In this document: positions 5,836 through 12,471 of the stretch, one piece after another | How the letters are laid out: each line of letters starts with the position of its first letter | How positions within the stretch are numbered: the first letter of the stretch is position 1 | Source of the DNA: Sphingobacterium sp. UBA5670 | Lineage (GTDB): Bacteria; Bacteroidota; Bacteroidia; Sphingobacteriales; Sphingobacteriaceae | Direction of reading: 5' to 3' | DNA: 18,574 nt | Assembly: GCF_002420705.1 (NCBI RefSeq) | Contig: NZ_DIIM01000029.1 | Coordinates: 82,406 to 100,979, forward strand | Made by a program: the position numbers and the translations under genes | Notes under the pieces: generated by a model | What the model was told of the DNA's origin: nothing | The model's database searches: none | What the model saw: the letters and a program-made list of their open reading frames with translations, nothing else

Positions 5836-7155
5836 ATGACAACAGAAATTCAAAACAAAATAAAAGAGGTATTCGAAAAGCAAAAGGATTTTTTCGCTAC
5901 ACAAACAACTAAGGACATTGCATTCCGTAAAGAACAGCTGCAAAATTTCCGCAGGGTATATGCAAGTTACACCGATGCGATCTGTGAGGCTGTAGATATC
6001 GATCTTGGAAAAAGCAGGGCAGAAGCGGAATACGTAGAGGTTCAGATTGTGCTCAGTGAACTGGATGACATGATCGAACATATGGAAGAGTGGGTGAAGC
6101 CGACGTTCGTCGAATCAAAACCGCATCCTTCCGGCGCCGAAGTCATCAGCAAGTACATTTATGAGCCGTATGGAGTAAATTACATCATCGGTCCTTTCAA
6201 TTATCCGGTCCAGCTGACTTTCAGTCCGCTGATCGGTGCGCTGATGGCCGGAAATACGGCTATCATTAAACCTTCTGAAAATACACCTCATGTTGCCCAG
6301 GTAATTGAAGATATTATCACCGAAGCTTTTGATGAAAAATATGTCGCCGTTTTTCAAGGCGCTATTGAAGAAAATACCTACCTATTGAGCCTGCCTTTCG
6401 ATTATATCTTTTTTACGGGAAGCCCGAATGTGGGGAAAATTGTCATGAAGGCCGCTGCCGAACAGCTGATTCCACTGACCTTGGAACTGGGGGGGAAATC
6501 CCCAACGATTGTGCACCATGATGCGGACCTGGAAAAAGCCGCTCAGCGCATTTCTGCCGGTAAATGGATCAATTGCGGTCAAACCTGTGTAGCTCCAGAT
6601 TATGTCTACGTACATGAATCGGTAAAAGAAGCTTTTATCGATCAGCTTAAATTTTATCTTAAAGCAACGTACAACGACGAAACCTTGGGGAAGATCGGCA
6701 AGGTCGTAAGCCAGCATCAAATCAAGAATCTGACGGGATACCTCGATGCAGCCCGCGAAAAAGTGATCTACGGGGGGAAATATGATCTGGAAACGCGCCA
6801 GTTTGAAGCAACGCTGATGGATGATGTCAACTGGGATGATGCGGTAATGCAGCAGGAAATTTTTGGTCCGATCCTGCCTATTTTAACCTATAGCTCGATT
6901 GATGCGGTACTGCAAGCGATCAATAGCAGACCCAAACCATTGGCTCTGTATGTGTTTTCTGAAAATCAGCAGTTTGCCGACGACGTGATCGCACGGACAA
7001 CCAGTGGCGATGCCGAGATTAACAGTACATTGATCCATGTAGGATCGCATTATCTTCCGTTTGGTGGGGTGGGAACTTCAGGGATGGGAAAATATCACGG
7101 TAAATTTAGTCTGGAGAATTTTAGTCACCGGCGTTCGATCTTGCAGGTGAACTAA
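5836..7155 (+). CDS. NAD(P)-dependent aldehyde dehydrogenase (ALDH3-like)
   Basis: This enzyme oxidises aldehydes to carboxylic acids. The 439-residue length is short for ALDHs generally but normal for the class-3/fatty-aldehyde-like branch (YwdH/ALDH3 type). Visible motifs are the substrate/cofactor Asn122 in PFNYP, Lys145 in IIKPSE, the nucleotide loop FTGSPNVG (193-200), the general base Glu217 in LELGGKSP, the catalytic Cys251 in GQTCVAPD, EIFGP, and the C-terminal LPFGGVGTSGMGKYHG. The substrate cannot be fixed. The neighbouring desaturase and SDR genes make lipid-derived or short-chain aldehydes reasonable guesses. The SDR gene follows 177 nt later in the same direction. No Shine-Dalgarno sequence precedes the ATG. 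Confidence 0.93.
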   Translation: MTTEIQNKIKEVFEKQKDFFATQTTKDIAFRKEQLQNFRRVYASYTDAICEAVDIDLGKSRAEAEYVEVQIVLSELDDMIEHMEEWVKPTFVESKPHPSGAEVISKYIYEPYGVNYIIGPFNYPVQLTFSPLIGALMAGNTAIIKPSENTPHVAQVIEDIITEAFDEKYVAVFQGAIEENTYLLSLPFDYIFFTGSPNVGKIVMKAAAEQLIPLTLELGGKSPTIVHHDADLEKAAQRISAGKWINCGQTCVAPDYVYVHESVKEAFIDQLKFYLKATYNDETLGKIGKVVSQHQIKNLTGYLDAAREKVIYGGKYDLETRQFEATLMDDVNWDDAVMQQEIFGPILPILTYSSIDAVLQAINSRPKPLALYVFSENQQFADDVIARTTSGDAEINSTLIHVGSHYLPFGGVGTSGMGKYHGKFSLENFSHRRSILQVN

Positions 7156-7178
7156 CGGTTATTCAGGTATGTACCTTA

Positions 7179-7208
7179 ACCGGGACGACTTCAATGGTTC
7201 TTCCCGGT
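7179..7208 (+). other. Inverted repeat after the aldehyde dehydrogenase gene
   Basis: ACCGGGA (7179-7185) and TCCCGGT (7202-7208) can pair around a 16-nt loop, starting 23 nt past the stop codon. No T-run follows, so it is not a standard intrinsic terminator. It could be a 3' stabilising stem or part of the SDR promoter region. Confidence 0.3.
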
Positions 7209-7232
7209 GTGCTACACCTAAGATCTGGGGTG

Positions 7233-7298
7233 CTGTGGCAGCCGATTGTTTGATTTTTGTAATCTATTGTTTCCATTTCGTTATTACTGTGGCGGCCG
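7233..7298 (+). promoter_or_regulatory. Direct repeat CTGTGGC(A/G)GCCG upstream of the first SDR gene
   Basis: CTGTGGCAGCCG at 7233-7244 and CTGTGGCGGCCG at 7287-7298 match at 11 of 12 positions with a 54-bp pitch, close to five helical turns. They lie 89-100 and 35-46 nt upstream of the SDR start. They are candidate regulator half-sites, perhaps for the AraC protein encoded downstream. Confidence 0.35.
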
Positions 7299-7332
7299 TA
7301 AGTTCTAATTTTGTCTTAAATATCAAGGAAAT

Positions 7333-8172
7333 ATGAAGACAGATAAAGTATGGTTTGTAACGGGGGCGTCCAAGGGAATGGGGCTGTCGCTGGTCAAAAA
7401 ACTCATCGGAGAAGGCTATCGCTTAGCTGCAACAAGCCGTGAATCGCAGCGTTTAGTAGACGCCGTCGGTCATGCTGAAGGGACGCAGTTCCTGCCCTTG
7501 GAGGTGGATTTGACAAGTGCGGAATCCATCCATCAAGCTTTTGAACGTACGGTTGCACATTTTGGAAAAGTCGATGTTCTGGTCAATAATGCGGGCTACG
7601 GGATCGGTGGCGCTGTTGAAGAAATAAATCAGGAAGAAATCAAGGATAGTTTTGACATCAACGTCATGGCCGTGATCAAAACCATGCAGTCCGCGATGCC
7701 TTATTTCAGGCAACAGCAATCCGGCAATATCATCAACATTTCTTCGATTGCAGGATTTGCTCCGGGAATAGGCTGGGCGATGTATGCGGCGACAAAATAT
7801 GCAGTGACGGGACTTTCAGAGGTGATGGCAGAAGATGTGAAGGAGTTCGGTGTGAAGGTGACGGTGGTGGCACCGGGGGCTTTCCGGACAGAGTTTCTGG
7901 AAGACAGCTCGCTTGTTTTTGCCAAAAAGAAAATTGAGGGCTACAGTGCGATCCGGGCCTCGCACGAAAAATATGCGGCCATGAACGGAACACAGATCGG
8001 TAATCCCGAAATGCTGGCGCAGGTTCTAATCGATCTGGTCGGCAATCCCAATCCGCCTATACGTCTATATCTCGGAAGCGATGCGTACAGCAGGGCAACG
8101 GAAAAAGTTAATCTGCTCGCAGAAGAACTGGAAAACAACAAGCAGATTTCTTATTCAACAGATTTCAACTAA
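7333..8172 (+). CDS. SDR family NAD(P)-dependent oxidoreductase (first SDR-AraC pair)
   Basis: This is a classical short-chain dehydrogenase/reductase of 279 residues. The Rossmann motif TGASKGMG spans residues 10-17, Asp59 sits in the VDL adenine-contact position, and NNAG is at 85-88. The catalytic Ser138 lies in NISSIAG and the YAATK motif gives Tyr151 and Lys155. The C-terminal part (TEFLEDSS, LYLGSDAYSRATEK) resembles Bacteroidota SDRs that pair with AraC regulators. The substrate is unknown, probably a carbonyl compound or alcohol. An AAGGAA in front of the ATG is a weak ribosome binding site. A terminator (8191-8226) closes the gene before the AraC gene, so the two are probably separate transcripts. 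A direct repeat lies upstream. Confidence 0.93.
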   Translation: MKTDKVWFVTGASKGMGLSLVKKLIGEGYRLAATSRESQRLVDAVGHAEGTQFLPLEVDLTSAESIHQAFERTVAHFGKVDVLVNNAGYGIGGAVEEINQEEIKDSFDINVMAVIKTMQSAMPYFRQQQSGNIINISSIAGFAPGIGWAMYAATKYAVTGLSEVMAEDVKEFGVKVTVVAPGAFRTEFLEDSSLVFAKKKIEGYSAIRASHEKYAAMNGTQIGNPEMLAQVLIDLVGNPNPPIRLYLGSDAYSRATEKVNLLAEELENNKQISYSTDFN

Positions 8173-8190
8173 ATATCGTACGCAAAAAAT

Positions 8191-8226
8191 AAAAGGCGCT
8201 GTCACGACTGGACGGCAGCGCTTTTT
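8191..8226 (+). terminator. Intrinsic terminator of the first SDR gene
   Basis: AAAAGGCGCTG (8191-8201) pairs with CAGCGCTTTTT (8216-8226), with one G-T pair, around a 14-nt loop. The T-run forms the base of the stem. It starts 18 nt after the SDR stop and ends 24 nt before the AraC start codon. Confidence 0.8.
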
Positions 8227-8250
8227 AGTTGATTTTCGTACATTTATACG

Positions 8251-9153
8251 ATGGAGAAAATGCAGTCACTGGAGGGATTTTACCAGTCTAAATTTGACCG
8301 GGTCCCCGAAAATATCCGAAATGGAGTAGGGCATTTCAATGTCTTTAAAATAGACGAATATATAGGTAAGCATACCAAGCCAGTGGTCTACAGCAGGAAA
8401 GATTATTTTAAGATTACGCTGATTATCGGTAGAAACAGGATACATTATGCAGATAAGGTCATTGAAATTAAAAAGCAGGCCCTATTTTTTACAAATCCGC
8501 AGATCCCGTACAAATTTGAATGGATCGACGATTATAAATCCGGATTTTTCTGCGTATTTACGGCATCATTTTTTCATCATTTCGGCAACATCAATGACTA
8601 CGAAGTTTTTAAACCCCATGCTATACCTGTTTTTGAGCTTACGGATGAGCAGTTGGAAGATATAGAACAGGTATTCCTGAAGATGCAGGATGGCCTAGAT
8701 TCGGATTATGTGCATAAATATGATCTGCTGCGAAATCTTGTATTCGATCTGCTTCACTATACGCTCCGGATGGAAACGGCTTCAAAAGCTAAAAAGCAGC
8801 AGGCAAATGCTGCGCAACGGATTACCCATATGTTTCTGGAGCTTTTGGAGCGTCAATTTCCGATTGAGGATGTGGGGCAGCGGATAGGCTTTCGTTCGCC
8901 CTCCGAATTTGCGGGCCAGCTCGCCGTCCATGTCAATCACCTTAACCGGGCCGTCAGGGAGGTTACGGAAAAAACAACCTCCATGATTATCGCAGAGCGG
9001 CTGTTGCAGGAGGCGAAAATACTGCTGAGGCATACCGAATGGAATGTCTCGGAAATCGCTTACGCTTTAGGTTTTAAAGAGGCTACCCATTTTAATAATT
9101 TCTTCAAAAAAATGATGCAGCTAACACCGGTCCGCTTTCGGGAAATGGGTTGA
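8251..9153 (+). CDS. AraC family transcriptional regulator (first SDR-AraC pair)
   Basis: This is a DNA-binding regulator of 300 residues. The N-terminal half (about 30-115) has the beta-rich character of an AraC/cupin ligand pocket, followed by an all-helical linker (130-180). The C-terminal AraC/XylS domain carries two helix-turn-helix motifs, around 216-242 (RSPSEFAGQLAVHVNHLNRA) and 264-290 (VSEIAYALGFKEATHFNNFF, ending LTPVRFRE). The second motif is the better conserved. No membrane span or receiver domain is present. It lies directly behind an SDR gene, and similar pairs are common in Bacteroidota, so it probably senses a substrate of that enzyme (inference). Its TGA abuts the stop codon of the convergent peptidase gene. 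No Shine-Dalgarno sequence. Confidence 0.92.
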   Translation: MEKMQSLEGFYQSKFDRVPENIRNGVGHFNVFKIDEYIGKHTKPVVYSRKDYFKITLIIGRNRIHYADKVIEIKKQALFFTNPQIPYKFEWIDDYKSGFFCVFTASFFHHFGNINDYEVFKPHAIPVFELTDEQLEDIEQVFLKMQDGLDSDYVHKYDLLRNLVFDLLHYTLRMETASKAKKQQANAAQRITHMFLELLERQFPIEDVGQRIGFRSPSEFAGQLAVHVNHLNRAVREVTEKTTSMIIAERLLQEAKILLRHTEWNVSEIAYALGFKEATHFNNFFKKMMQLTPVRFREMG

Positions 9154-10164
9154 TTATTTTTTTAACAGTTCCAGTGCTTTTATGATTTTCTTGTCTTTCT
9201 TAAGATTTTCGAGGTTGTCGCCTTGCATAACCTCCACATCAGGCAGAATATGGCTGGTATAAATCTTTAAATTTCTGTCAATCACAAGGTCGGTTGATAG
9301 ATTAAGTCCTGCATCCTTGTTGATGGCGAAACCCTGGACAGCAGTCGTATAATCAGCAGTCGGTTCACCTACAATATGCGTATTCTTTCTTCCGATCAGC
9401 GATATAGCGGTCATTTCACCGGCGCTGGCGGTGTAGCAGCTCGTCAGGATAACGATTGGAATATCTTCTTTTATCGGACTTTTCAGCTTTGCCGGCCTAA
9501 GCAGTTCAATACCATCAATTAGCATTTTGCCATTCTTGATTTCCCATTGCCCAGTGGATACACCTTTTGAATTTCTGAAACCTCCGAAAACAATATTATG
9601 ACTTCCGATAAATTCCTTCAGACCCAATAAAATAGGATACATATTGCCTCCGGTATTTATTCGGAGGTCGATGATCCAGGCTTTTATTTTGGCAGAGGAG
9701 ACTTTGTTGATATGGGCTGTAAGATCATTGGCAATGCTGTCAACCTTCTTAAATGTAAAGTCATTATTTCCCGGAATTCTAAGGTAGGCAATTGTTTTGT
9801 CGATTACCCGGCTGACCACTGCTTTTTCTGTTTTTAACTTATCTTTCAGATAGGCATTGTCAGAATGCACGGGCCTGTTCCATCCATAAGTCATGTCCTT
9901 ATATTTAAGGCCGCCATGATGGTCCTTGAGCAATTCAAAGACCTCAGTGTATAAAGGAGCGATTTCGGAAACAGCATGGAGGTCTTTCGCTTTACTATAT
10001 AATGTGTTTTCAATCAATTTGATGTTGGACGTATCGACGGCATTTGATCTGATCAGGTCAATGGAGGTATCCACAAATGATCTGATGCTGTCATTTTTAA
10101 AGGTCTGGGAGAATGAAGAAGTATAGAAGAACAAAAAAACAGCGAAAAGAAAATATTTGATCAT
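9154..10164 (-). CDS. S41 family peptidase (TSPc/IRBP-like), secreted
   Basis: This is an exported serine peptidase of 336 residues. Residues 1-20 form a signal peptide (hydrophobic core LFAVFLFFY, then SSFSQ). The family's helical N-terminal part is followed by DHHGG (81-85), DLRINTGGN (166-174), the nucleophile Ser247 in TASAGE (Glu250 nearby), GEPT (266-269) and HILPDVEV (305-312). The DHHG His and SxGE motif resemble the PDZ-less IRBP/tricorn-like branch rather than the Ser-Lys CtpA branch. Its job is probably peptide breakdown in the periplasm or outside the cell; the target is unknown. It ends flush against the AraC gene. A TATATTTG box lies 32-39 nt upstream of the ATG. No lipobox is seen. 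Confidence 0.88.
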   Translation of the reverse strand: MIKYFLFAVFLFFYTSSFSQTFKNDSIRSFVDTSIDLIRSNAVDTSNIKLIENTLYSKAKDLHAVSEIAPLYTEVFELLKDHHGGLKYKDMTYGWNRPVHSDNAYLKDKLKTEKAVVSRVIDKTIAYLRIPGNNDFTFKKVDSIANDLTAHINKVSSAKIKAWIIDLRINTGGNMYPILLGLKEFIGSHNIVFGGFRNSKGVSTGQWEIKNGKMLIDGIELLRPAKLKSPIKEDIPIVILTSCYTASAGEMTAISLIGRKNTHIVGEPTADYTTAVQGFAINKDAGLNLSTDLVIDRNLKIYTSHILPDVEVMQGDNLENLKKDKKIIKALELLKK

Positions 10165-10195
10165 ATGGTTATGAGGAGATTATAAAATAATAATC

Positions 10196-10203
10196 CAAAT
10201 ATA
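10196..10203 (-). promoter_or_regulatory. Candidate -7 box of the S41 peptidase gene (TATATTTG)
   Basis: The minus strand reads TATATTTG, an exact TAnnTTTG match, 32-39 nt before the peptidase ATG. That would give a leader of about 25 nt. A -33 element is not evident. Confidence 0.3.
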
Positions 10204-10292
10204 AGAAATTACCTATACCTGTTCTTCTGGGAGGCAAAAAGTATTTTGCGTGCTAGCTGAAGAAAGGAATCAGCCGCTGGATTTGATTGAAC

Positions 10293-10300
10293 TATTTTTG
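10293..10300 (+). promoter_or_regulatory. Candidate -7 box of the small membrane protein gene (TATTTTTG)
   Basis: TATTTTTG matches TAnnTTTG, 71-78 nt upstream of the ATG of the 147-residue protein. The predicted leader would begin at the nested hairpin at 10302-10342. No clear -33 element. Confidence 0.28.
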
Positions 10301-10301
10301 G

Positions 10302-10342
10302 CTGTCCGTTGTTCTCAAAACAACTGTACATATAGGGGACAG
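10302..10342 (+). other. Nested inverted repeat in the leader of the small membrane protein gene
   Basis: GTTGTT (10308-10313) and AACAAC (10319-10324) form a 6-bp stem with a 5-nt loop. Directly outside it, CTGTCC (10302-10307) can pair with GGACAG (10337-10342), leaving a 12-nt bulge on the right arm. It lies 29-69 nt upstream of the start codon, right after the predicted transcription start. Possible leader structure; function unknown. Confidence 0.3.
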
Positions 10343-10370
10343 GTAAGATTGAAAACAAAAAGAACAACAT

Positions 10371-10814
10371 ATGAACGGATTCAATAAAAATATGCTGGGC
10401 GGACTGATCGGAGCACTTGTACTCAACGTTGTCCATAGCGCGGCTAAAAGATTTGACACTGAAGCGCCTGAAGTCGATAAAGTAGGCGAGGAGGCCATGA
10501 AAAAAACAGTGCGTTTTGCCGGATTTAAACCGCCAAAAGGCAACGCGCTAGTCGCGGCAACTTTTGGTGCAGACGTAGCTTCCAACGCCATGTTGTATAC
10601 GCTCATCGGCTATGGAGGCCAGAAAAATATGCTGCTTAAAGGAGCGCTGCTCGGAACAGTGGTAGGACTGGCGACATTGACCATTCCGGAACAGGCCGGT
10701 CTGGACGCTAAGCCGATTAAAAAGACCAACCGTACCAAGTTAATGACCGTGGCCTGGTATGTAATCGGGGGATTGGCCGCAGGCATGGCCATGAAAGCAA
10801 TGGGGAAGAGATAA
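10371..10814 (+). CDS. Small hypothetical membrane protein, 147 residues
   Basis: I do not recognise this family. The chain has about four glycine/alanine-rich hydrophobic segments (roughly 8-24, 59-82, 88-106, 124-143). A charged loop (FDTEAPEVDKVGEEAMKKT) follows the first, and a basic stretch (KPIKKTNRTK) precedes the last. This looks like an inner-membrane protein, with GxxxG-like spacing (GGLIG, GALLG, GGLAAG) that would favour close helix packing. It is a single gene with its own leader structure and terminator (10861-10906), transcribed divergently from the S41 peptidase. No Shine-Dalgarno sequence. The composition and an independent terminator support a real gene. Confidence 0.8.
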   Translation: MNGFNKNMLGGLIGALVLNVVHSAAKRFDTEAPEVDKVGEEAMKKTVRFAGFKPPKGNALVAATFGADVASNAMLYTLIGYGGQKNMLLKGALLGTVVGLATLTIPEQAGLDAKPIKKTNRTKLMTVAWYVIGGLAAGMAMKAMGKR

Positions 10815-10860
10815 TGAAAACAAAAATTTGCTAAAGGAATCGTGTGCAATGAAATTTGTC

Positions 10861-10906
10861 AATCCTCCTTGCCTGAATTTTGAAGAGGGCAGGAGGATTA
10901 TTTTTT
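10861..10906 (+). terminator. Intrinsic terminator of the small membrane protein gene
   Basis: AATCCTCCT (10861-10869) pairs with AGGAGGATT (10891-10899). Inner GCC/GGC pairs extend it past a bulged T, and ATTTTTT follows on the plus strand. It overlaps the last bases (stop codon) of the convergent lipoprotein gene. Confidence 0.85.
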
Positions 10907-11365
10907 CAGTTGTACCGTCACTGGTTTAGCGAGCAGGTCTGTCGAAATTTTTGCCCCGTTTAAAAATAATTCGGAGTATCCAAGGCTTCCCTTTTGTCTT
11001 CGTACCTTAATTTTTATGGAAACTTCTTCATAGCCTTTTACTTTTAGTAGGGTTTCCGCATAGTTATCATGCTTAGCGTCCAGGTTTGCAAACAAACGCA
11101 GTACCTTATGCTGTTGATTATCTACAATTTCCATATTCTTCGGTAAATCTAGGTTTCCGTGGTTTTGGAGTACTTTATCACCTGAACTTGTGACGTAATA
11201 GAGCTCCAGATCGGCTATGGTCAGTTTAGAATTTAGGACATTTTCATGATTCTCACCTACTAAATCTAACTGTACTTCACTATATAAGTTTGTATCGAGA
11301 GGCTCGTTTTTCTTACAGGCAAGAAAAGAAAGCAACGTTGCTAGGAGTAGTAATAATTTGTTCAT
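10898..11365 (-). CDS. Small putative lipoprotein, 155 residues
   Basis: This is an exported lipoprotein of unknown function. The N-terminus MNKLLLLLATLLSFLAC is a short lipoprotein signal peptide with the lipobox SFLAC, making Cys17 the lipidated residue. It is followed by KKNEP, which has a Lys-rich rather than acidic start. The mature part alternates polar and hydrophobic residues as in a beta-sandwich (VQLDLVGE, LTIADLELYYV, VSIKIKVRRQ), and no catalytic motif is seen. It is convergent with the small membrane protein gene, whose terminator overlaps its stop codon. It follows AraC-2 in the same direction with a 27-bp inverted repeat between them. It resembles DUF-type lipoproteins of Bacteroidota; no closer assignment is possible. 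Confidence 0.78.
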   Translation of the reverse strand: MNKLLLLLATLLSFLACKKNEPLDTNLYSEVQLDLVGENHENVLNSKLTIADLELYYVTSSGDKVLQNHGNLDLPKNMEIVDNQQHKVLRLFANLDAKHDNYAETLLKVKGYEEVSIKIKVRRQKGSLGYSELFLNGAKISTDLLAKPVTVQLKK

Positions 11366-11407
11366 ATTGATTATATTTTATGTAGAATATATCATTTGTG
11401 ATACTGT

Positions 11408-11434
11408 CTTGTAAATTAAAGATTAATTTACAAG
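11408..11434. repeat. 27-bp perfect inverted repeat between AraC-2 and the lipoprotein gene
   Basis: CTTGTAAATTAA (11408-11419) and TTAATTTACAAG (11423-11434) are exact reverse complements around AGA. It lies 43-69 nt upstream of the lipoprotein ATG and about 60 nt after the AraC-2 stop. Neither flank has a T-run, so a terminator is less likely than an operator or RNA stem. A smaller dyad TATCA-TTTG-TGATA lies beside it at 11390-11403. Confidence 0.6.
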
Positions 11435-11495
11435 TTTCCTAGAGCAAGATATCAAAAATATTTAACGGTAGGTATAAATATGGTGAATGTTTTTG

Positions 11496-12407
11496 TCAGT
11501 TAAATGATTGCCTAAACGCTAAAGGTGAAACGTCTGTTTTTTTCTTAAATAACTTGTTAAATGATTGTGGATGTTCGAAACCGAGTTGGTAGGCAATTTC
11601 TGACACCGATAGTGTGGTGGCAGCGAGTTTCTCTTTAGCCTTTTCAATTAACTTATCGTGAATATGCTGTTGCGTGTTTTTACCTGTAATTGACCGCAGC
11701 AAATCGCTTAGATATCGTGGTGAGAGGTTCAGGCTTTCTGCCAAATGCTCTACCGTTGGAAGTCCTTTGTTTAATGTTTCTTCTTGATCGAAATACGCTT
11801 CCAGCAGATGTTCCATTTGTGTCAGCAATTCATTGTTAACAGCTTTTCGTGTGAAAAACTGACGTTCGTAGAAACGGTTGCTGTACTGCAATAGCATATC
11901 AATCTGCGATAAAATAATATCTTGTGTGTGCTTGTCGATATGCTGGTATTCTTTCTCTATTTTGAGAAAAATCTCTACAATATCTTTTTCTTCCTGTTCG
12001 GAGAGATGCAATGCCTCGTTTAGGGCATACGAAAAGAAGTTATAATTTTTTATTTTGGCTGCAAGGGGATGGGTATACAAAAAATCCGGGTGAAACATCA
12101 GCATATAACCTTTGCCGCACTCTATATTCATTTTTCTGATCTCAGAAATCGTTAAAGACTGAATCTGTTTGGGTGCAATAAAATTCATTGTACCTTTGTC
12201 GAAGTCGTAATATTGCTGTCCGTATTTTACTTTTGCAGTAACGTCTTTTTTGAGCGAAATACTGTAGAAGTTGACGCAGAACTGTTCCCAGATTTTGCTT
12301 TCTTCAGGTTTTATTCCAGATACATCAATAACACTGACGAGCGGGTGTAAGGGGGCGGGCAAAGACAATTGCCGATGAAATTCGGATATGGAATTGATAA
12401 TATGCAT
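11496..12407 (-). CDS. AraC family transcriptional regulator (second SDR-AraC pair)
   Basis: This is a 303-residue regulator. The N-terminal half (about 20-125) is a beta-rich sensing domain with the CGKGYMLMFHPDFL segment common in Bacteroidota AraC proteins. A helical linker follows (135-185), then the DNA-binding domain with two helix-turn-helix units near 216-243 (VEHLAESLNLSPRYLSDLLR) and 266-292 (VSEIAYQLGFEHPQSFNKLFKK, then SPLAFRQ). The reading frame is open 29 codons further upstream. The ATG at 12407 was chosen because the longer form would run back across the hairpin at 12437-12460 and into the SDR stop. A GAGG lies just before this ATG. It is probably expressed with, or regulates, the SDR gene in front of it. 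Confidence 0.9.
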   Translation of the reverse strand: MHIINSISEFHRQLSLPAPLHPLVSVIDVSGIKPEESKIWEQFCVNFYSISLKKDVTAKVKYGQQYYDFDKGTMNFIAPKQIQSLTISEIRKMNIECGKGYMLMFHPDFLYTHPLAAKIKNYNFFSYALNEALHLSEQEEKDIVEIFLKIEKEYQHIDKHTQDIILSQIDMLLQYSNRFYERQFFTRKAVNNELLTQMEHLLEAYFDQEETLNKGLPTVEHLAESLNLSPRYLSDLLRSITGKNTQQHIHDKLIEKAKEKLAATTLSVSEIAYQLGFEHPQSFNKLFKKKTDVSPLAFRQSFN

Positions 12408-12436
12408 CCTCTTTTTGTTTTCCAAATTTACAAAAT

Positions 12437-12460
12437 GCAACTGTCTTTCCAGACAGTTGC
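12437..12460 (-). terminator. Perfect hairpin between SDR-2 and AraC-2 (possible terminator/attenuator)
   Basis: GCAACTGTCT and AGACAGTTGC form a perfect 10-bp stem. On the minus-strand RNA the loop is GGAA, a stable GNRA tetraloop, and the following sequence is ATTTTGTAAATTT. The T-tract is weak, so this may be a partial terminator that lowers AraC-2 expression relative to the SDR, or an operator. It lies 30-53 nt before the AraC-2 start. Confidence 0.55.
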
Positions 12461-12471
12461 CGATCTTAAAA

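Noticed and set aside
7453..8141. Several minus-strand ORFs opposite the first SDR gene
   Set aside because: All are shadows of the SDR coding frame.
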